64,000 nt of DNA from Straminergon stramineum (lineage: Eukaryota; Streptophyta; Bryopsida; Hypnales; Calliergonaceae), in NCBI GenBank assembly GCA_963920665.1, contig OY987265.1:43033001-43097000 (forward strand), read 5' to 3'. Below, piece after piece: positions 1-12,642 of this stretch. Within the stretch, counting starts at the first letter, position 1. Each line of letters opens with the position of its first letter. The position numbers were made by a program, and so were the translations under genes. The notes under the pieces are model-generated. The model was given only the letters and a program-made list of their open reading frames with translations. It made no database searches and was not told the DNA's origin.

Positions 1-3000
1 AGTAGGAAAAATGATGCACCCAGTAACTTAGAGTCATTGATGTGCCGCCATACTGCCAAAGAGGAGGAGACGTTGATGTAGCCACTCCAATGGACAATCA
101 TGGCCGTTCATAGGATTAGTTATCAGCACTCATGACTAGCAAAGATTATGATTCAAGATTTCCAGTCTCAGAGTGTTGAGCAACAATGTTAATTGACCCT
201 CGTGACCTCACAAGAAAAGTCTTAATATTATTCATGTTCCCACCTTGCTCAACAATTCAAGACGTAATGGTATTTATATTGGTTTCTGTTGCAGAAAAAT
301 GTGTGTAAATGATTGAGGGAGGTTGTGATTGGGAATACTGAGCTTTGTATTAGAGTGTTGGATCATGAGCCAGGAGTGTAGCATTGTGTTGCAGCAAGAG
401 CTCTCAGGTCACAGCCACTAAAATATGTCATTGTTCTGGAGTTCCACATTTTCAGGAAAGTGCTGCTTCAATTTTGCAGTCATGTATTTTTTGTTTGGGA
501 GCGTGCATTGGAATGGTTAAGATTAGGGTTTTCTGAGATATTGAGTAATGATTATGACATCTGGAGTGATTCACCTCACATCTGTGAGGGAAGAGGCTGT
601 CTTTTGAAACTGGAAAGGTTGCTAGTAACTTAGATCATTCGTAGTTCTGCACAAGTGTCGTAGCAAGAATATAGGGTTTTAAGAGTTTGCTCTGGAAATT
701 TGGCTTTGTCTGAAAATGGAAAACATATCTATCTTTTGTGATCGAATGCATATATATTCTATAGGGACATTCAAGGGCAGATTTTCATGCTCTCATGCAT
801 GTGAAAATGTAAATCAAGCTTTGCAATTTAATCAACACTGCTCCTAATTCTACAATTTTGCATTGCATTTCACCTTGCTATCACACAATTGCTAACCTGA
901 ATGAAGCAGTGGAAATTGTGGATAGATGTTTCTGTTTGAAATATCCATTGGAAGTACACAACTCCATTTTTCATCTACACCATGGTTTAGGGTTTAAGAG
1001 CTCGACAATATCAATGTCAGTTGCCTTGCAATTTGACAATTGTGCATTTGATCGCCTCAACATGTTCTCTTTTTACAAAGCATGGGGGTTCATTGTGGAC
1101 ATGAAAGCCTCTCTTTGATGTTTGCCTCCATGAGAAGCTATCAGGAATCACTTCAACTTCAGCAGGAGTTGCCAGGTGATGATGCACTTCAGTTGGTGCT
1201 TTTCCTCGTTTTGTGCTTTCTGAATATGCATTTTCTTTGTAATGGATCTTGCTTTTTTTCCCCTGTTGTCTACTTGCAAGCATTCTTCATAGTAGCTCAG
1301 TCTGTTTATCCTTGAGAATATTATCTGCATAGTTGTGAATTTTGTATTTTCTCATGCAACCAATTACATCATGAGAAATGATGTTCACTAAAAATCTGGC
1401 AATGTAGAAAAGTTCTGTGAGGTCTTTGCACTCAGATGTTTCCTCTTGATCTTAGACTAGTCATAGGTATTTGTTATCTTCTGTTTCATAGTTTTTTTCA
1501 AAACACTTGTGAATGAAAATTTTGAGTTTATTTTAAGAAAAAGACTACACATGTACCCCTTTCAGAATTTGTGTAAAAGTCTCACAACCAATGGAGAGAT
1601 GACATGTGCATCTGCTGCAACATGAATGTCAAGTAAAACCCTGAGGAAATTTTGGGATAGGAATGCACAAACCTATATTTGCCATGATTTGAGAACCCAC
1701 GTCCAAACAAGATCCTCATTCAGGTACTCTTTCAGCTCCAATTCCTTATTCAAAGCCTTTGGTTGAAAAAGCTTAGCTCAGTCCTCTTCACTGTAAGCTC
1801 TCATGCTTGTGCCTACAAAACCTAACCCTTTCTTATCCACCAAGTAAAACCCCTCCATCTTGTGACAACAATCCGAAAATTGAAAGTCTGACTCTAATTT
1901 CGTTCAGTCTTCCATTGCTCTTCCATTTAAGAAAACATGTAAGTTATTAGATAAACCCTCAAGGGAAATCCAAGATGGAATTGGAGACAATCCTTTTCGT
2001 ATACGCATGAAAGGATTATACCAATGCAAAGAAGAAGAAATTACGCTCAAATCTTTAGGGTTAGGTTGGAGCTTTAATTGATAGATTGGAAAATCTTTGC
2101 TACATTGTAACATTAGCTCGTGGCTAAGAAACCTTAAGACTCTAGAGGCAATCATACAACTCTAGTATTCAAAGAATGCATGCAATTTTTCCATAAGTGG
2201 CCCTACAATTTGACAATGTATTGCACATCTTTCTAAATCAAATGTCATGCTACTATGGTTGTAAAATTCCCTCCAGCAACAAGAATCTATTGATTTAGTT
2301 TGCTTTCAAAGAAGTCTAAGGAATTAACCTAAAAGGACTATTCTAGCCTTTTCATAACATAGTTGAGCATCATTAAAAACATCATAACAAACATCCTAGT
2401 GCAATTTGGCATTGGAAATTCAATGAAAATTTGAATATCATAGCTTCAATACCAAAAAAACTTTTGTTCTCCATGACTATGAAGATTTTCAAGGGATTTC
2501 ATTAAAAAAACATAAAAATATAATTGTTATAATTTTTTATTCACAACAACTTTAGAGATACTATAGTGCTTATATACAAATCTGAATCTATCATAATAAT
2601 TCTATCAAATGTTTAGCTAAAAACTAATAGCAACTTGATACCTTATCATTAATAACAAAGAGGTAATACTAAATGTATGGTATTAGAAGAATGCCCAATA
2701 AGATTCTCCAATCCTTAGAAAATCACCCAATCTTGAAAGCATTATGTGAAAATGCAAACATTGTCTAACAATGATTCCTTATTTTCAAAATAAAAAATGT
2801 AAGACAATAAACACTAATGAACATTACATTCAAAATTGATAAATAATTAGTAAAAATAGTAAAACAAATCCATCTATATTCTTCATTATATTTAGTATTG
2901 CTTCTCAAATAGTGTTACTCCTACAAACATCGAGCCACATTAAATATAGAGTTAATATCATCATTTATTATAAATTGTACTTCATTCCAACTTTTATCAA

Positions 3001-6000
3001 CTATAATAGACTTGTACTTCACCCCAAATCAAGTTAAGAAGTTGCCAAGTGTTTCCCAAGTCCACACTACACATGTAATTGTAACTCTATTTAAAAAAAG
3101 AAACAAACTCAATCATTGAATAGTGTGGATTGTGGACTCCTTAAATCATGGGAGCAATACTAAAATGAAATTATTGCAGAGATTGTAATGGCATCTATTT
3201 AATATGGACCACACAAAATAGAATGAAGAGTGTCACTACAAATTTCTACACTAGAAGCAAACATCAAAATCATCCTTGGCTATAATCTCAAGTCAATTAT
3301 TAGTTGCATCACTCTTAACTTTGACATGTAGAGCTTGCAATTGCAACAATTCACTCATAATTGAAATCTTTATGTTTCTTAAGGTTTAAAAGAACCTAGA
3401 TTTGACATTTTTTCATCTAAACTTTCAATTGATGAATTTGAACACCAAATGAGAAAGTTAAAACAAGTCATGTACTTGTATATTTAAGTTAAGCTTTGAA
3501 CTTTACAAATGTACAAATACAATATTGATGGAGGTTGATTTCTAAAGTACATAAATATATATATTTGAGATACTTTACTTTTTACTTTATATACATTGTA
3601 TTTGAATACCATAATGAATATTGATACAATTTAAGCTCATTCAAAGATCATAATTTTTTTCAAGAAACACCTTGTCTCTTAGAGGTTAAGGTACATAAGA
3701 AAAATGAAAACAAGTATGTAAACCACCAAAGGATTCCTAGTTACCTTGATTGTTATTGAAAGGTCATAGTACTAAAAAAATAGATATGATTACAAAATTC
3801 ATACCATATTTTGTAGAAAATGCAATACTATATAAGCCTCTGCTGAAGATTGAACCACTAAGCTACAAAGGCCATTTTCATGCTCATCATTGTCAAATAT
3901 AAAATTAATTTGTAGTTAAATAATTTTGTACACCTAATACAAGTCAAATTAACTTAATATTTCTAGACTTTTGTTTGGTGTTCCAAAATTTATTTGAAAG
4001 AAAAATAGTACATTCTCTTAGATTTGATGGAAGCCTTCATCTCTGCAAGTCTCGGCTTCCAATTGCTTTCTCAACCTCACTCCAACAAAAGAAATTGACA
4101 AAACCTAAACCCTAAACCCAACTTGATCAAAATGGAGGATATTGTGCATTACACATAGGAAGTCATGGATGAAAGGGCCATTTTAGATTGCATAGGCCGA
4201 GGTAGTAAAATTGAGATAACAAGAAATCCTCCTACAACTTGCTGGTAAAAAATTATTGTCCACTCATTTTGTTAAAAGTTGACTTTCCACAAGTCCAAGT
4301 AATAAGAATGAGGATTAATACTTGCTAAGATGTGGCATGCTTCTTGACATATCTCTTTGAGGTGGATTGGACACTTGTTATTTCAATGCATTATATTCAT
4401 ATGGTGTCATACATGCAATATGCAATGCATTATCTCAGCTTGTTATCTCACCCTCACCTCTAGTTGCACATGAATTAGTTCTAGTATGAGAATCTTGATT
4501 AACTCCATTAGAGGAAAAATGGACCCTCCAAGTGCCCTTCACTTTGTGCAAGCCAAAAAAATTGAGGCTATGTCCTATGGTACCAAACTATTGCTATCTT
4601 GCATAAAAAAATAGGCAAGGACTACCTCTCTTAGATAGGCCATGACATAGTGGTTGTACAATTGGAAAGCCTTCTAAATTAGGGTGGCATGCTTGTGACT
4701 TACATGTAGTACTTCCTTGACTGTGAGTTTAATATTCATTATGAACTTAAATGTGATATGGCTAAAGGGTTTGAACCACTACTCAATTCATCTTGCTGCA
4801 AGCAAATTCAACAACTTACATAAGTCCTTCAATGAAAAATAGAATTCAATGGATATCAACATTCATTGAAAGCCATGCACAATATTAAAAATATTTGTAA
4901 ATTACTTGGAGGATGTTTTGTGAATTCAAGAGCAAAAACAAAGTATAAGGCACAAATCAATCACTTTGTTTGATCTAGCAACCTAGTAAGTGATATAGAA
5001 GCACAATTTTATATTGTGTTGTAAGCTAAAGGACATAGTGATTGCACCACCCACAAGTACTTGTTGCACAATTAAATAATCCATGGGTGTAATGGATTAT
5101 AGAGTTGATAGTGAATGGTATGTAAGTTTCATCCAATAGAAGCATTACTTTCTATAGTTTACCATCATTTGCAATGACCCCCTAGAAAAAATAGGGGATT
5201 TACTATGTCTTTGCAGCTTGTTATTTGGGGAAGTACTACTTTTATTTCACTAAAGGGGTCTTTGTAAGGGGCACTTGGAGGCTAGTTTTTTGCTCTAATG
5301 CTAGATATAATGATACCCTTCTTATTCTATGATTCCAAAACAAAAGTTAGATGGTTATCAAAAATAAATGAACTTGTAGCTAATAATATTAGAATATTAG
5401 TAGAAAATTACATGCACATAGTCAATTGATAATTTGTACTAATCTCTATGGAATACCATCAACATTTGGTAACTGTAGCTTCAAATGTTGGTTTAGATTT
5501 CAAGCTTGTTGTATTGATGTGTGCACTCTAAGTGCCCCTAAATGGTTACTTAACATGTAAAGATAAGTTGGATAATGTTGTTTTTGGTAGGTATTGAATG
5601 GTTACCTTGACATTGATTTTCATTGTAAACCCCCCCTAGGTCATGGCTTCCCCTTTTCTAGCCTAACACCTTGGCCTATGGATCATTCAAGTTCCAATCT
5701 TGTGCTAGAACATCATGTTGATTAATGAAAATGCAACAAGCTCTCTTGTGTAAACACTTGGTCCTGAATTATGTTTTCTTGATACAACATTTTTTGAGTG
5801 AAGTATCACTACCCCAATTTGTATCATCAAAATATTCATCGATGCAACTTCTCTCAGTTTCTCATTGAGTCAATTATGTGCCTTGCTATTTTAGGACGGA
5901 CGGGAGGATATGGAGGTCGCTATGTGCAGATCCAACGTGTTATGCAATATTGAAGGCAATAGTCTTATCAAAAGTATAGTGTATTTTGAAAACCAAAGAT

Positions 6001-6860
6001 GAATGAGATCAACTCCTATGGAACTATATGCTTGGTAATTCTTTATTAAAACATGAGCAAAAGCAACCTACATATAACATAGCAACCGCTCTAACCTTTA
6101 TACAAATCCTATAGAGGGTAGCAATTGTGATTTATGAAGGTCTTCATCGAGCACACAAAAGTGAGATTTAGGAGTCTTCATTTTTGAAGTCATGGAAGCA
6201 TCAAGTATAGAAGAAACCCCCCCCTAGTATGTTGGATTTTCTCATCTAGATCTTCTATAATAAAAATTGGTCATTTAGCAATATAAAACAAATCTTGAGG
6301 GTTAAAAATTCCCTCTATTATGAAAAGCCAACACTAGTGTGCACAACTTAGAGAGGTCATTTTAGCCTTATCTAGAGTTCGAGGTTTATAAAGGCCTTAT
6401 GAAGAACATCCTAGAGTGAAGATTAGAGGACTTCATCTATAGGATCTTCAAAAGAATTAGACTTGGAGGAAGAAACCCAATAGTATCCTAAGATTGTACT
6501 ATAGAGAACCTCTATTAGGGGTTATTGTAATGTATGCAAAAAGAAAATTGATTCTTAAACGAGTTAGTGCCTGACCTTGACAAGAGCTTCAAATTCTTGC
6601 TTCTTGCACATGAGAGGAATATTGTTTGTCCCACAACTTATGTGGAAATTACACAGAAAAAATTTACTAATAATTTTAACTCTTCTTGTCTTCAAAACTC
6701 TAGATTCAACTTCGCATCAATCCTTACTTGAAAAGTGGACTTAAAAAGAGTTAGTATGATATCCAACAGTAGCAAAGAATTTCTTGAAAGAAGAGGCATC
6801 AATTTCAAATGAGGAAGCAAACCAAACAAAAAATAAAGGTAAATTTTTACAACAAAAAGA
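1..6860. other. Intergenic DNA, no supported gene
   Basis: The first 1.4 kb is somewhat richer in G+C than what follows and could be an untranslated or non-coding transcript end. Its short overlapping ORFs (about 860-1330) resemble nothing I recognise and have no convincing splice pattern. From 1.5 to 6.86 kb the DNA is AT-rich with only tiny ORFs. A short telomere-like run of two CCTAAAC-type units lies near 4104-4119. I see no RNA gene. Confidence 0.6.
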
Positions 6861-7089
6861 TTAACTCTTAAAGGATGGACTGGTAATTGTGGAAATCATC
6901 CTTTTTGGAACCATATGACATCATCTACTCTAAAAAACCCCAAATATTCATTGGAGGTCAAACTATTGTAAAAGATCTCCCCTTTCCACACAAAATTCCG
7001 AGGATGAATAGTTGCACTTTTGTCCCACACAAGAAGATACTCTATCTTCCATCCAACATTAAATGTCCGTGTCGATGTTTATGGGTTAA
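6861..7089 (+). mobile_element. TTAA-bounded MITE, copy A
   Basis: This 229 bp copy begins TTAACTCTTAAAGGA and ends ATGGGTTAA. Internal landmarks shared by the family are GTGGAAATCATC, GACATCATCTAC, TTGGAGGTCAAACTA, CCACACAAAATTCCGAGGATGAA (split here for length: CCACACAAAATTC then CGAGGATGAA) and TTGCACTTTTGTCC. TTAA is present at both ends. No transposase ORF fits, so it is a non-autonomous element. The 91-residue ORF inside it is not conserved between copies. Confidence 0.8.
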
Positions 7090-7239
7090 CATAACAATAG
7101 CGGCAATAGCAATCAAGACATGCATGAAAAACATTTTGAATTGGAATGCACATAAAACTTGAAACATACATTGGTAAAAGAACTACCTTACTTGCAATGA
7201 ATCGCTTGCAGTTCCAGATTCGCACCTACAGCTCTAAAA

Positions 7240-7272
7240 CCCCAACCCCCCAACCCCCCAACCCCCCAAAAC
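7240..7272 (+). repeat. AACCCCCC simple repeat
   Basis: Three or four units of a C-rich AACCCCCC-type repeat lie about 340 bp upstream of the DUF3531 start codon. The run resembles a degenerate telomere-type motif and sits in the presumed promoter. Confidence 0.7.
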
Positions 7273-7609
7273 AAAAACCCTCGCACGTGAAAATGCGCAT
7301 GTGAAAGCGGCCAAATATAGAAATCCCAGCTCGCGTAGCTCACTCCAAAACACTCACAAGTTCCAGCAAAACCCAGAGAGACTAGGCTACCTCACTCAAT
7401 GCCAAAGCTACTGTAGAACTTCTGATGAGGGGCCTTCAATCGTGGTATCCCCCTAAGACCGTCATTATCCGGCATCTCCGTCGTGCCGATGCCGAAACAG
7501 CGAATGAGTTTGGATTGCACTATCTTACACTGCGTCGCAAGTTTGCTGCATTTGTAGTTTCAAGCTCCTTTTACAAGGAATTCTGCGAGCATTATTAGGT
7601 TACTGGAAA

Positions 7610-10600
7610 GTGTTAGTGAGAGGTGTGGTGAGTATGCTGGGCTCTAAGGATTGCTGCACAGGAGGGGCGCTGTGTAGCAGCAATAGCGGATTGGAGCTCC
7701 TGAGGGGGCAGCCCCAATTGAAGAAGAGAGCTGCGAGGGTGAGGGTTGTGACGGCCGTGAACGTCAACGAGCAAGGAGGAGGTTCAAGGGAACGGAGTGC
7801 GGCCGTGAGTTCAGGGAAAGGCGCAAGAGAGAGACGATTGCAGAAAGTGGCGGAGGTGCGGAAGCGGAAACAGAATGAGGAGGATGGCAAGTATCCTGAG
7901 TGGGCGACGTAAACATCTTTGCCCTTTGGAATCCTGTTTTGGGTTGCACCTTTTTTCTGATTTTTTTTCAATTTGTATCATGGGTTTGTGTCATGGATTC
8001 TCCGGAATCCTAAGCCCTTAAACCCCAATGCTTGCGCGCTTTTGGCACTTATCTTGTGCTGGGCTAGCTAATCTTATGCTGGATTAGCATTGGTAACGCA
8101 CGTAAACAGCGCGTGTATAATGTTGCTGTCAAAATGAAGACGACGCTACCTGTTCTGTGAATTTGGCTCTTGAGGCTCTGGTCATCAAATTCCCAATGCG
8201 GATGGCAGTGTTCTCAATGGCGTTCTTGTATTTGAGAAAGGACATAAGAGCATTGGGGTTTAAGGAACTAGGATTATTAGGGTTTAAGGTTTAGGATTCC
8301 GGAGAAGAGTCGTGCGTTGTGTTCTGGCTGCGGGGTTTATTGAGGGTTTAAGGGAGAGGATACCATTTGCTTCGCTTTGAGCACTCCAAGCAATATGTAG
8401 GATGTGGTTTCATTGGAAGATCACTCAATAAAGCTCTCTGGAGAGATTGCTTGGTGCTACAAGGGCCAAACTCTCTTGAGACCAATTTTTTATCACTCAA
8501 TGTATTGGATGATTTCGAATGCAATTTTAAAGTGGGAGATTGTAGACCACTGCAAGTGGCAGTAGAAACCCCATTTCCATTCAAAGATGAGTGACCGTAG
8601 ATGTTTAGCTAAGCCATGCTTACACCAACTGAAGGCCAAGCAAGTGCTTAAACAGATGAATTGTTGTTGGTAACAGGGGTTAGTGTAGGTAACCGGATCA
8701 TTTCCGTAAGGGGTTTAGTACCTTAAGCTATTTGAATGATGTACAGGATTCTAGAGAATGCAACAAAGGACGATGTGGAACTACGGGAAATTATCGGAGA
8801 TGCTATTGGAAATCCAGAAGAGATGAGACGGCGAGTACGTTTGTTACTTCGTCTTTTCGCATCTTCAATATTTCCTTGTGAAGCTTCTGCCTGATATATT
8901 TAATTTCAAAGGGAGCCACTTGACTCGTTTGCAAAGAAGACTTGGTATATCATTCGAATTTGATGATGTCATTGATACAGGTGGAAGAAAGAGTCCGAAG
9001 AAAAGGCCGTGATGTTCTCCAAACAAAAACAGGATCAGCAACTCCGATGGTTGTATCTTTCCGGGAGTAAGTGAAGTATCACTACAATGTCTTCAGAATT
9101 TTCGTTATTAGAAAAATTATTCTGCTTCATGACTCGTCATTTAATGTAATAAACTAGTTTTGCGTTCTAAATTCCTGCTATTTTTCGGGACGTTGATGCA
9201 GTTTTGATTCCACGGATGATCACATCTGGATGGAGTTCTACGGCCCTCCTACAGACAAAGATGTAGAATTGATCGGAAGTGTATGTTCACTGCTACTTCA
9301 ATCTTTTAACACAGTCATGTTGAGAGGAAAAGATCACCATGATTTCATATAAGTGGGTGGTTGACGCACACTTGTCTCCTAATACTGAGACATAGTCAAT
9401 ATTGAGAGACACCTGCTGAGGTTGAAGATAAACTCTAAACTAGCCTCTGTATACACATCAAAAACAATCCGTCTTTACCGTACAGAATACGGTAACGAAG
9501 GATTGTGTTTGATGTGTTTATAGAGTCTACAGCTAATTCGTATTGATAAATGGAAGAGTAAGCGCTGAGGATAGCATTGATATTTGAGTGATTCTGGTTG
9601 ATATTCGAGTAGTTTATGTCACGATACTAATTTCTTTATTGCTCTTGCAGGTATTCCGGTCCTTTTTTGTGTTAGGCCGACTGGGTGGCTTCAATTCCAT
9701 GAATATGCAGGTTAGTTATTTCATCACTTCATTTGGATAATCTCACCTGTCCTATTGCAGAGATTCTTTGATGCTCTCAAATTCCATGGTTTACGTCTGT
9801 TACATCGCTTGCAGTTGGGAATTGCTGACAGAAATAACATTTTGATTGCGCTGTGGTAATGCGAGTTTTCACTTCTGTCAAGCATAAAAGTTTCTTTAAA
9901 TGGGATGCATAATAACATCATGCAAAATCCTTACTGGCATTATGATATTATTCTCTATGCTTACTCGCGATTCTGAAAGTGGTGGCAGATTGTTCAGTAT
10001 GCACATTGTGTACATTATTCGTCTCGTGGATAGGATGAATACTGAGTCCTCGGGCAGTAACAACCTTGACATCACACCATTAGTATTACATCAGGAAAGA
10101 AGGCCCTTGTCATTGTCATATGAAATTCATACGACATTAGTGGATGAAATTCAATTTTACACTAGATGCAAATTTTGCATGAACTTCATATTGATTGAAC
10201 GAGGGTTTCCGGGTTTTGGAAAAATTAAAAGCTAAGAATTCATAATGTTTTCTAGAATTGCGACTTTTTTAAAGTTTCAACTTCTACAAAGTCACTGAAA
10301 TTTTAATTAATATGAAAATCATATGAGTCATATGACGATCCTCTGAAAGCCGTATGATTTTTTTATTAGATTAGCATCTAGTGCAATATGAAATTGATTG
10401 GGGTGCGGGGGGATTTGAGATGATGCGAACCTGGCAATACAGTAGACAGCAACAGAATACTTACCTATTTTGTGAATTGTCTTGTAATCCAAGATAGTTA
10501 ACCCGACATGTGTTTGCATGCAGCTTACAAAACTTCCTTTAAATGCACCTCTCAACTATAGCACTGAGAAAGCTAAGGAGGCCTTAGATGCTTTTTTCCA

Positions 10601-11218
10601 TAACATTGGTGATGTAGAGTTCCAAGACAACTGGGCGCGCATATGGTTAGTGGCCTTGGTAGTTCTTGAATTTTTCAAATTCTAATGTTCTTGTTTGAAA
10701 GCACTGACTTCTATTTTCTCTTAATTCTTTTGTAATCTTGTCAGTTTGTTACGTTATTCTGAAGTATTTTGTCTTGTAGTTTCAAATCGGTTATGGAAGC
10801 CACAGATGTTGCCTTGCTAACCCAAACACAATTGGCTGGTTGTGGATGCTAACGTTGCTTGTTGTCTGTTAGGGTTGACTTGGGGACTTCAGACCCTGTG
10901 TCTCTGGATGTGCTTATAAATGCAATGACCAACATTAGCTCCGAGTAAGTGTTACCCTTCGCTTTCTGCGTGCAATACTTTCATGATTTTTTCATTTCAT
11001 TGCTTTATTTCTGTACTCTTGAGATTCTAATACTCATTGTGTTCCAAGTCCTCTTTGCATCAAATTGTAACTCCAAGCGAATAACATCCGTTTCTGTGTG
11101 TGGTGTCTGTTTCAGTCATGTGGGTATCAAGCAATTGGTATTTGGTGGTAAGCTTCTAGGTGACTGGGATGAAGATTTGACCAGTGATCAAGCAGATTTT
11201 AAGTCATACAAAATATGA
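7610..11218 (+). CDS. Plastid DUF3531 family protein, 8 exons
   Basis: The exon model is 7610-7908, 8747-8834, 8981-9066, 9202-9280, 9651-9710, 10524-10645, 10873-10944 and 11116-11218. All introns are GT-AG and frames join without a stop, giving 302 residues. The mature part carries the DUF3531 pattern of plants and cyanobacteria: YPEWA, VELREIIGDAIGNPEEMRR, VEERVRRKGRD, IWMEFYGPP, DVELIGS, VLGRLGGFNSMN, VEFQDNWARIWVDLGTSDP, GIKQLVFGGKLLGDW and a C-terminal YKI. The first 50 or so residues are Arg/Ser/Ala-rich with few acids and fit a chloroplast transit peptide. An alternative start is Met9 (MLGSKD). The molecular function is unknown; family members are plastid proteins. Intron 1 (838 bp) holds two repeats described separately. 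The next gene ends 426 bp downstream on the other strand. Confidence 0.85.
7997..8308. repeat. Terminal inverted repeat in intron 1
   Basis: The arm TTCTCCGGAATCCTAAGCCC followed by TTAAACCCCAATGC at about 7997-8032 is matched in reverse complement at about 8253-8308, where the arm carries an extra 26 bp of TTAAACCCTAAT-like sequence. The 312 bp structure could form a foldback. I find no clear target-site duplication. Confidence 0.55.
8378..8692 (+). repeat. Intronic dispersed repeat, copy 1
   Basis: This segment of DUF3531 intron 1 aligns by eye over about 300 bp with 22812-23125 in a BRO1-gene intron. Shared words include CAATATGTAGGA, TTGGAGATCACTCA-type text, GAGCCAAACTCT, AAAGTGGGAGATTGTAGAC, CCCATTTTCATTC and GATGAGTTGCTGTTGG. 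It has no clear terminal repeats, poly(A) tail or coding potential. It may be a SINE-like or orphan dispersed repeat. Confidence 0.65.
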
Positions 11219-11643
11219 TTTTAGCCATCAAAGTTTGGGAACAACATATTCGATGAGTTCAGTAGTTTCTGGTGAGTTGCACTTGCTATTCTGTGTAGAT
11301 TGCTTCAGCTTCGTCTCTTCGTGTTTAAGCTTAATGGATTATACGGTATCCTACTTTAGCATTAAGGGAGCATGGAACGTGAATTTTGCACATAATCTCA
11401 GATAGCGGAGAGGGAAATTAGAAAGCTCAACAAGGCAGGCTCAAGATATGAAGCAATACAGATGGAACATCCAAAGTCCTTCAATTGGGCATCAATGTAC
11501 ATGTGAAGTTTTGCAAATATAGTCATTTTTGACATCTTGAGCATAAAGAATAGGCAATGCCAATAATATTGTTTTCCAAAATAATATTGAAATTCAATAA
11601 ATTACTTCAGTATATTTGTGAATCACCTTTTTCACACTTCTTT

Positions 11644-12588
11644 TCAGGATTTTTTAGATAACTCTAATTGTTTCTCTAAAGTCAAGAAGCTATTCATAAG
11701 ATTGACTTTTTTCTCTTTGTAACTATTGTACTTAATATAGATTTCTTTCAACGCGTGTTTCAAAGTTGCATTTTCTTCTTTAGCTTTACAAAGTTGAGTA
11801 TTCAAATTATTGCAATTAGCACAACCATCCTTCTCTTCACTTTCATGGAGATCTTGTAAAGTTGATGTTGTGTTGTTTGGTTGTAGATCCGTCTTGTCTA
11901 ATTCATCTTCAAGATTTTCTTCAAGAATAACTGGAACTTCATATTCTTCATGCTCATGATTTGAATTTGGCTCTTCGGTTACTTCAAATCTTGGAGGGTG
12001 ATTTGAATTTGGCTCTCTAGGTACTTCAAATCCTGGAGGGAAATCTTGATCAACAATTGTATCTTGTTCCTTGTAATCTTCATGAACTTTTTCACATTCA
12101 TCTGCATTGTCCACTTTCCTTCGTTTTCTTGATAAGGTGGTATCTGGTTTTGTGAAATGACGTGGATTCGGACTCGCCCTTGAAAACTCACTGCTTTCTA
12201 CTGAAGGTTGTCTAGACCTATCTGATGCAGTTGGAGCTCGATCATCTCTTTGAATTTCATATTTGGATTTGTTGAAGGACATTCTATGTTCACGGTTACT
12301 TGCATGCCGTAATTCCGGTGATTGTGATGAATGCCTACGAGCCTTTGAAGATGATCTCAAATAGTCTCCATGAGAGTCATCGTATCTTCTCATATAGCAC
12401 TCACCTGTGATAATGTCAAATTTAATATTCCTGTTTCTGGATTCAGGCCTACGATGAAATTGATCATTGTCACGTAGTTCGTGAGTACCATGTGCAAACT
12501 TGCAATCTTGTCCCTTTGGACATGGGCGACACGCTTTCCAATGTTTACACAATTCTACTTTAAACCTAATATGAGACATATGAGACAT
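11644..12588 (-). CDS. CCCH zinc-finger protein, intronless ORF
   Basis: The ORF encodes 314 residues from the Met of MSHMSHIRFKVELCKHW; an upstream in-frame Met at 12642 is less likely because the added segment is hydrophobic and AT-rich. Near the N-terminus is one finger of spacing C-x8-C-x5-C-x3-H (LCKHW...CPKGQDCKFAHG...ELR), as in RNA-binding CCCH proteins. The middle is Arg/Ser-rich with a basic KRRK cluster, then an acidic part with a short internal repeat (FEVPREPNSNH / FEVTEEPNSNH). The C-terminal 70 residues look like a coiled coil rich in K, E, L and N. Plant proteins with this order (finger, RS-like, coil) are nuclear RNA-binding candidates. A perfect-looking donor (ACAG/GTGAGT) inside the ORF and the lack of a visible promoter leave open a retrocopy or a missing 5' exon ending before an ATTAG acceptor. 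Confidence 0.6.
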   Translation of the reverse strand: MSHMSHIRFKVELCKHWKACRPCPKGQDCKFAHGTHELRDNDQFHRRPESRNRNIKFDIITGECYMRRYDDSHGDYLRSSSKARRHSSQSPELRHASNREHRMSFNKSKYEIQRDDRAPTASDRSRQPSVESSEFSRASPNPRHFTKPDTTLSRKRRKVDNADECEKVHEDYKEQDTIVDQDFPPGFEVPREPNSNHPPRFEVTEEPNSNHEHEEYEVPVILEENLEDELDKTDLQPNNTTSTLQDLHESEEKDGCANCNNLNTQLCKAKEENATLKHALKEIYIKYNSYKEKKVNLMNSFLTLEKQLELSKKS

Positions 12589-12642
12589 TATTGCAGACTG
12601 TATTTTAATACCAATGAATATAATAAAATTGACGTGAAACAA

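Noticed and set aside
858..1330. Overlapping ORFs at the left edge
   Set aside because: No domain, no splice pattern and both strands equally open; not supportable as a gene.
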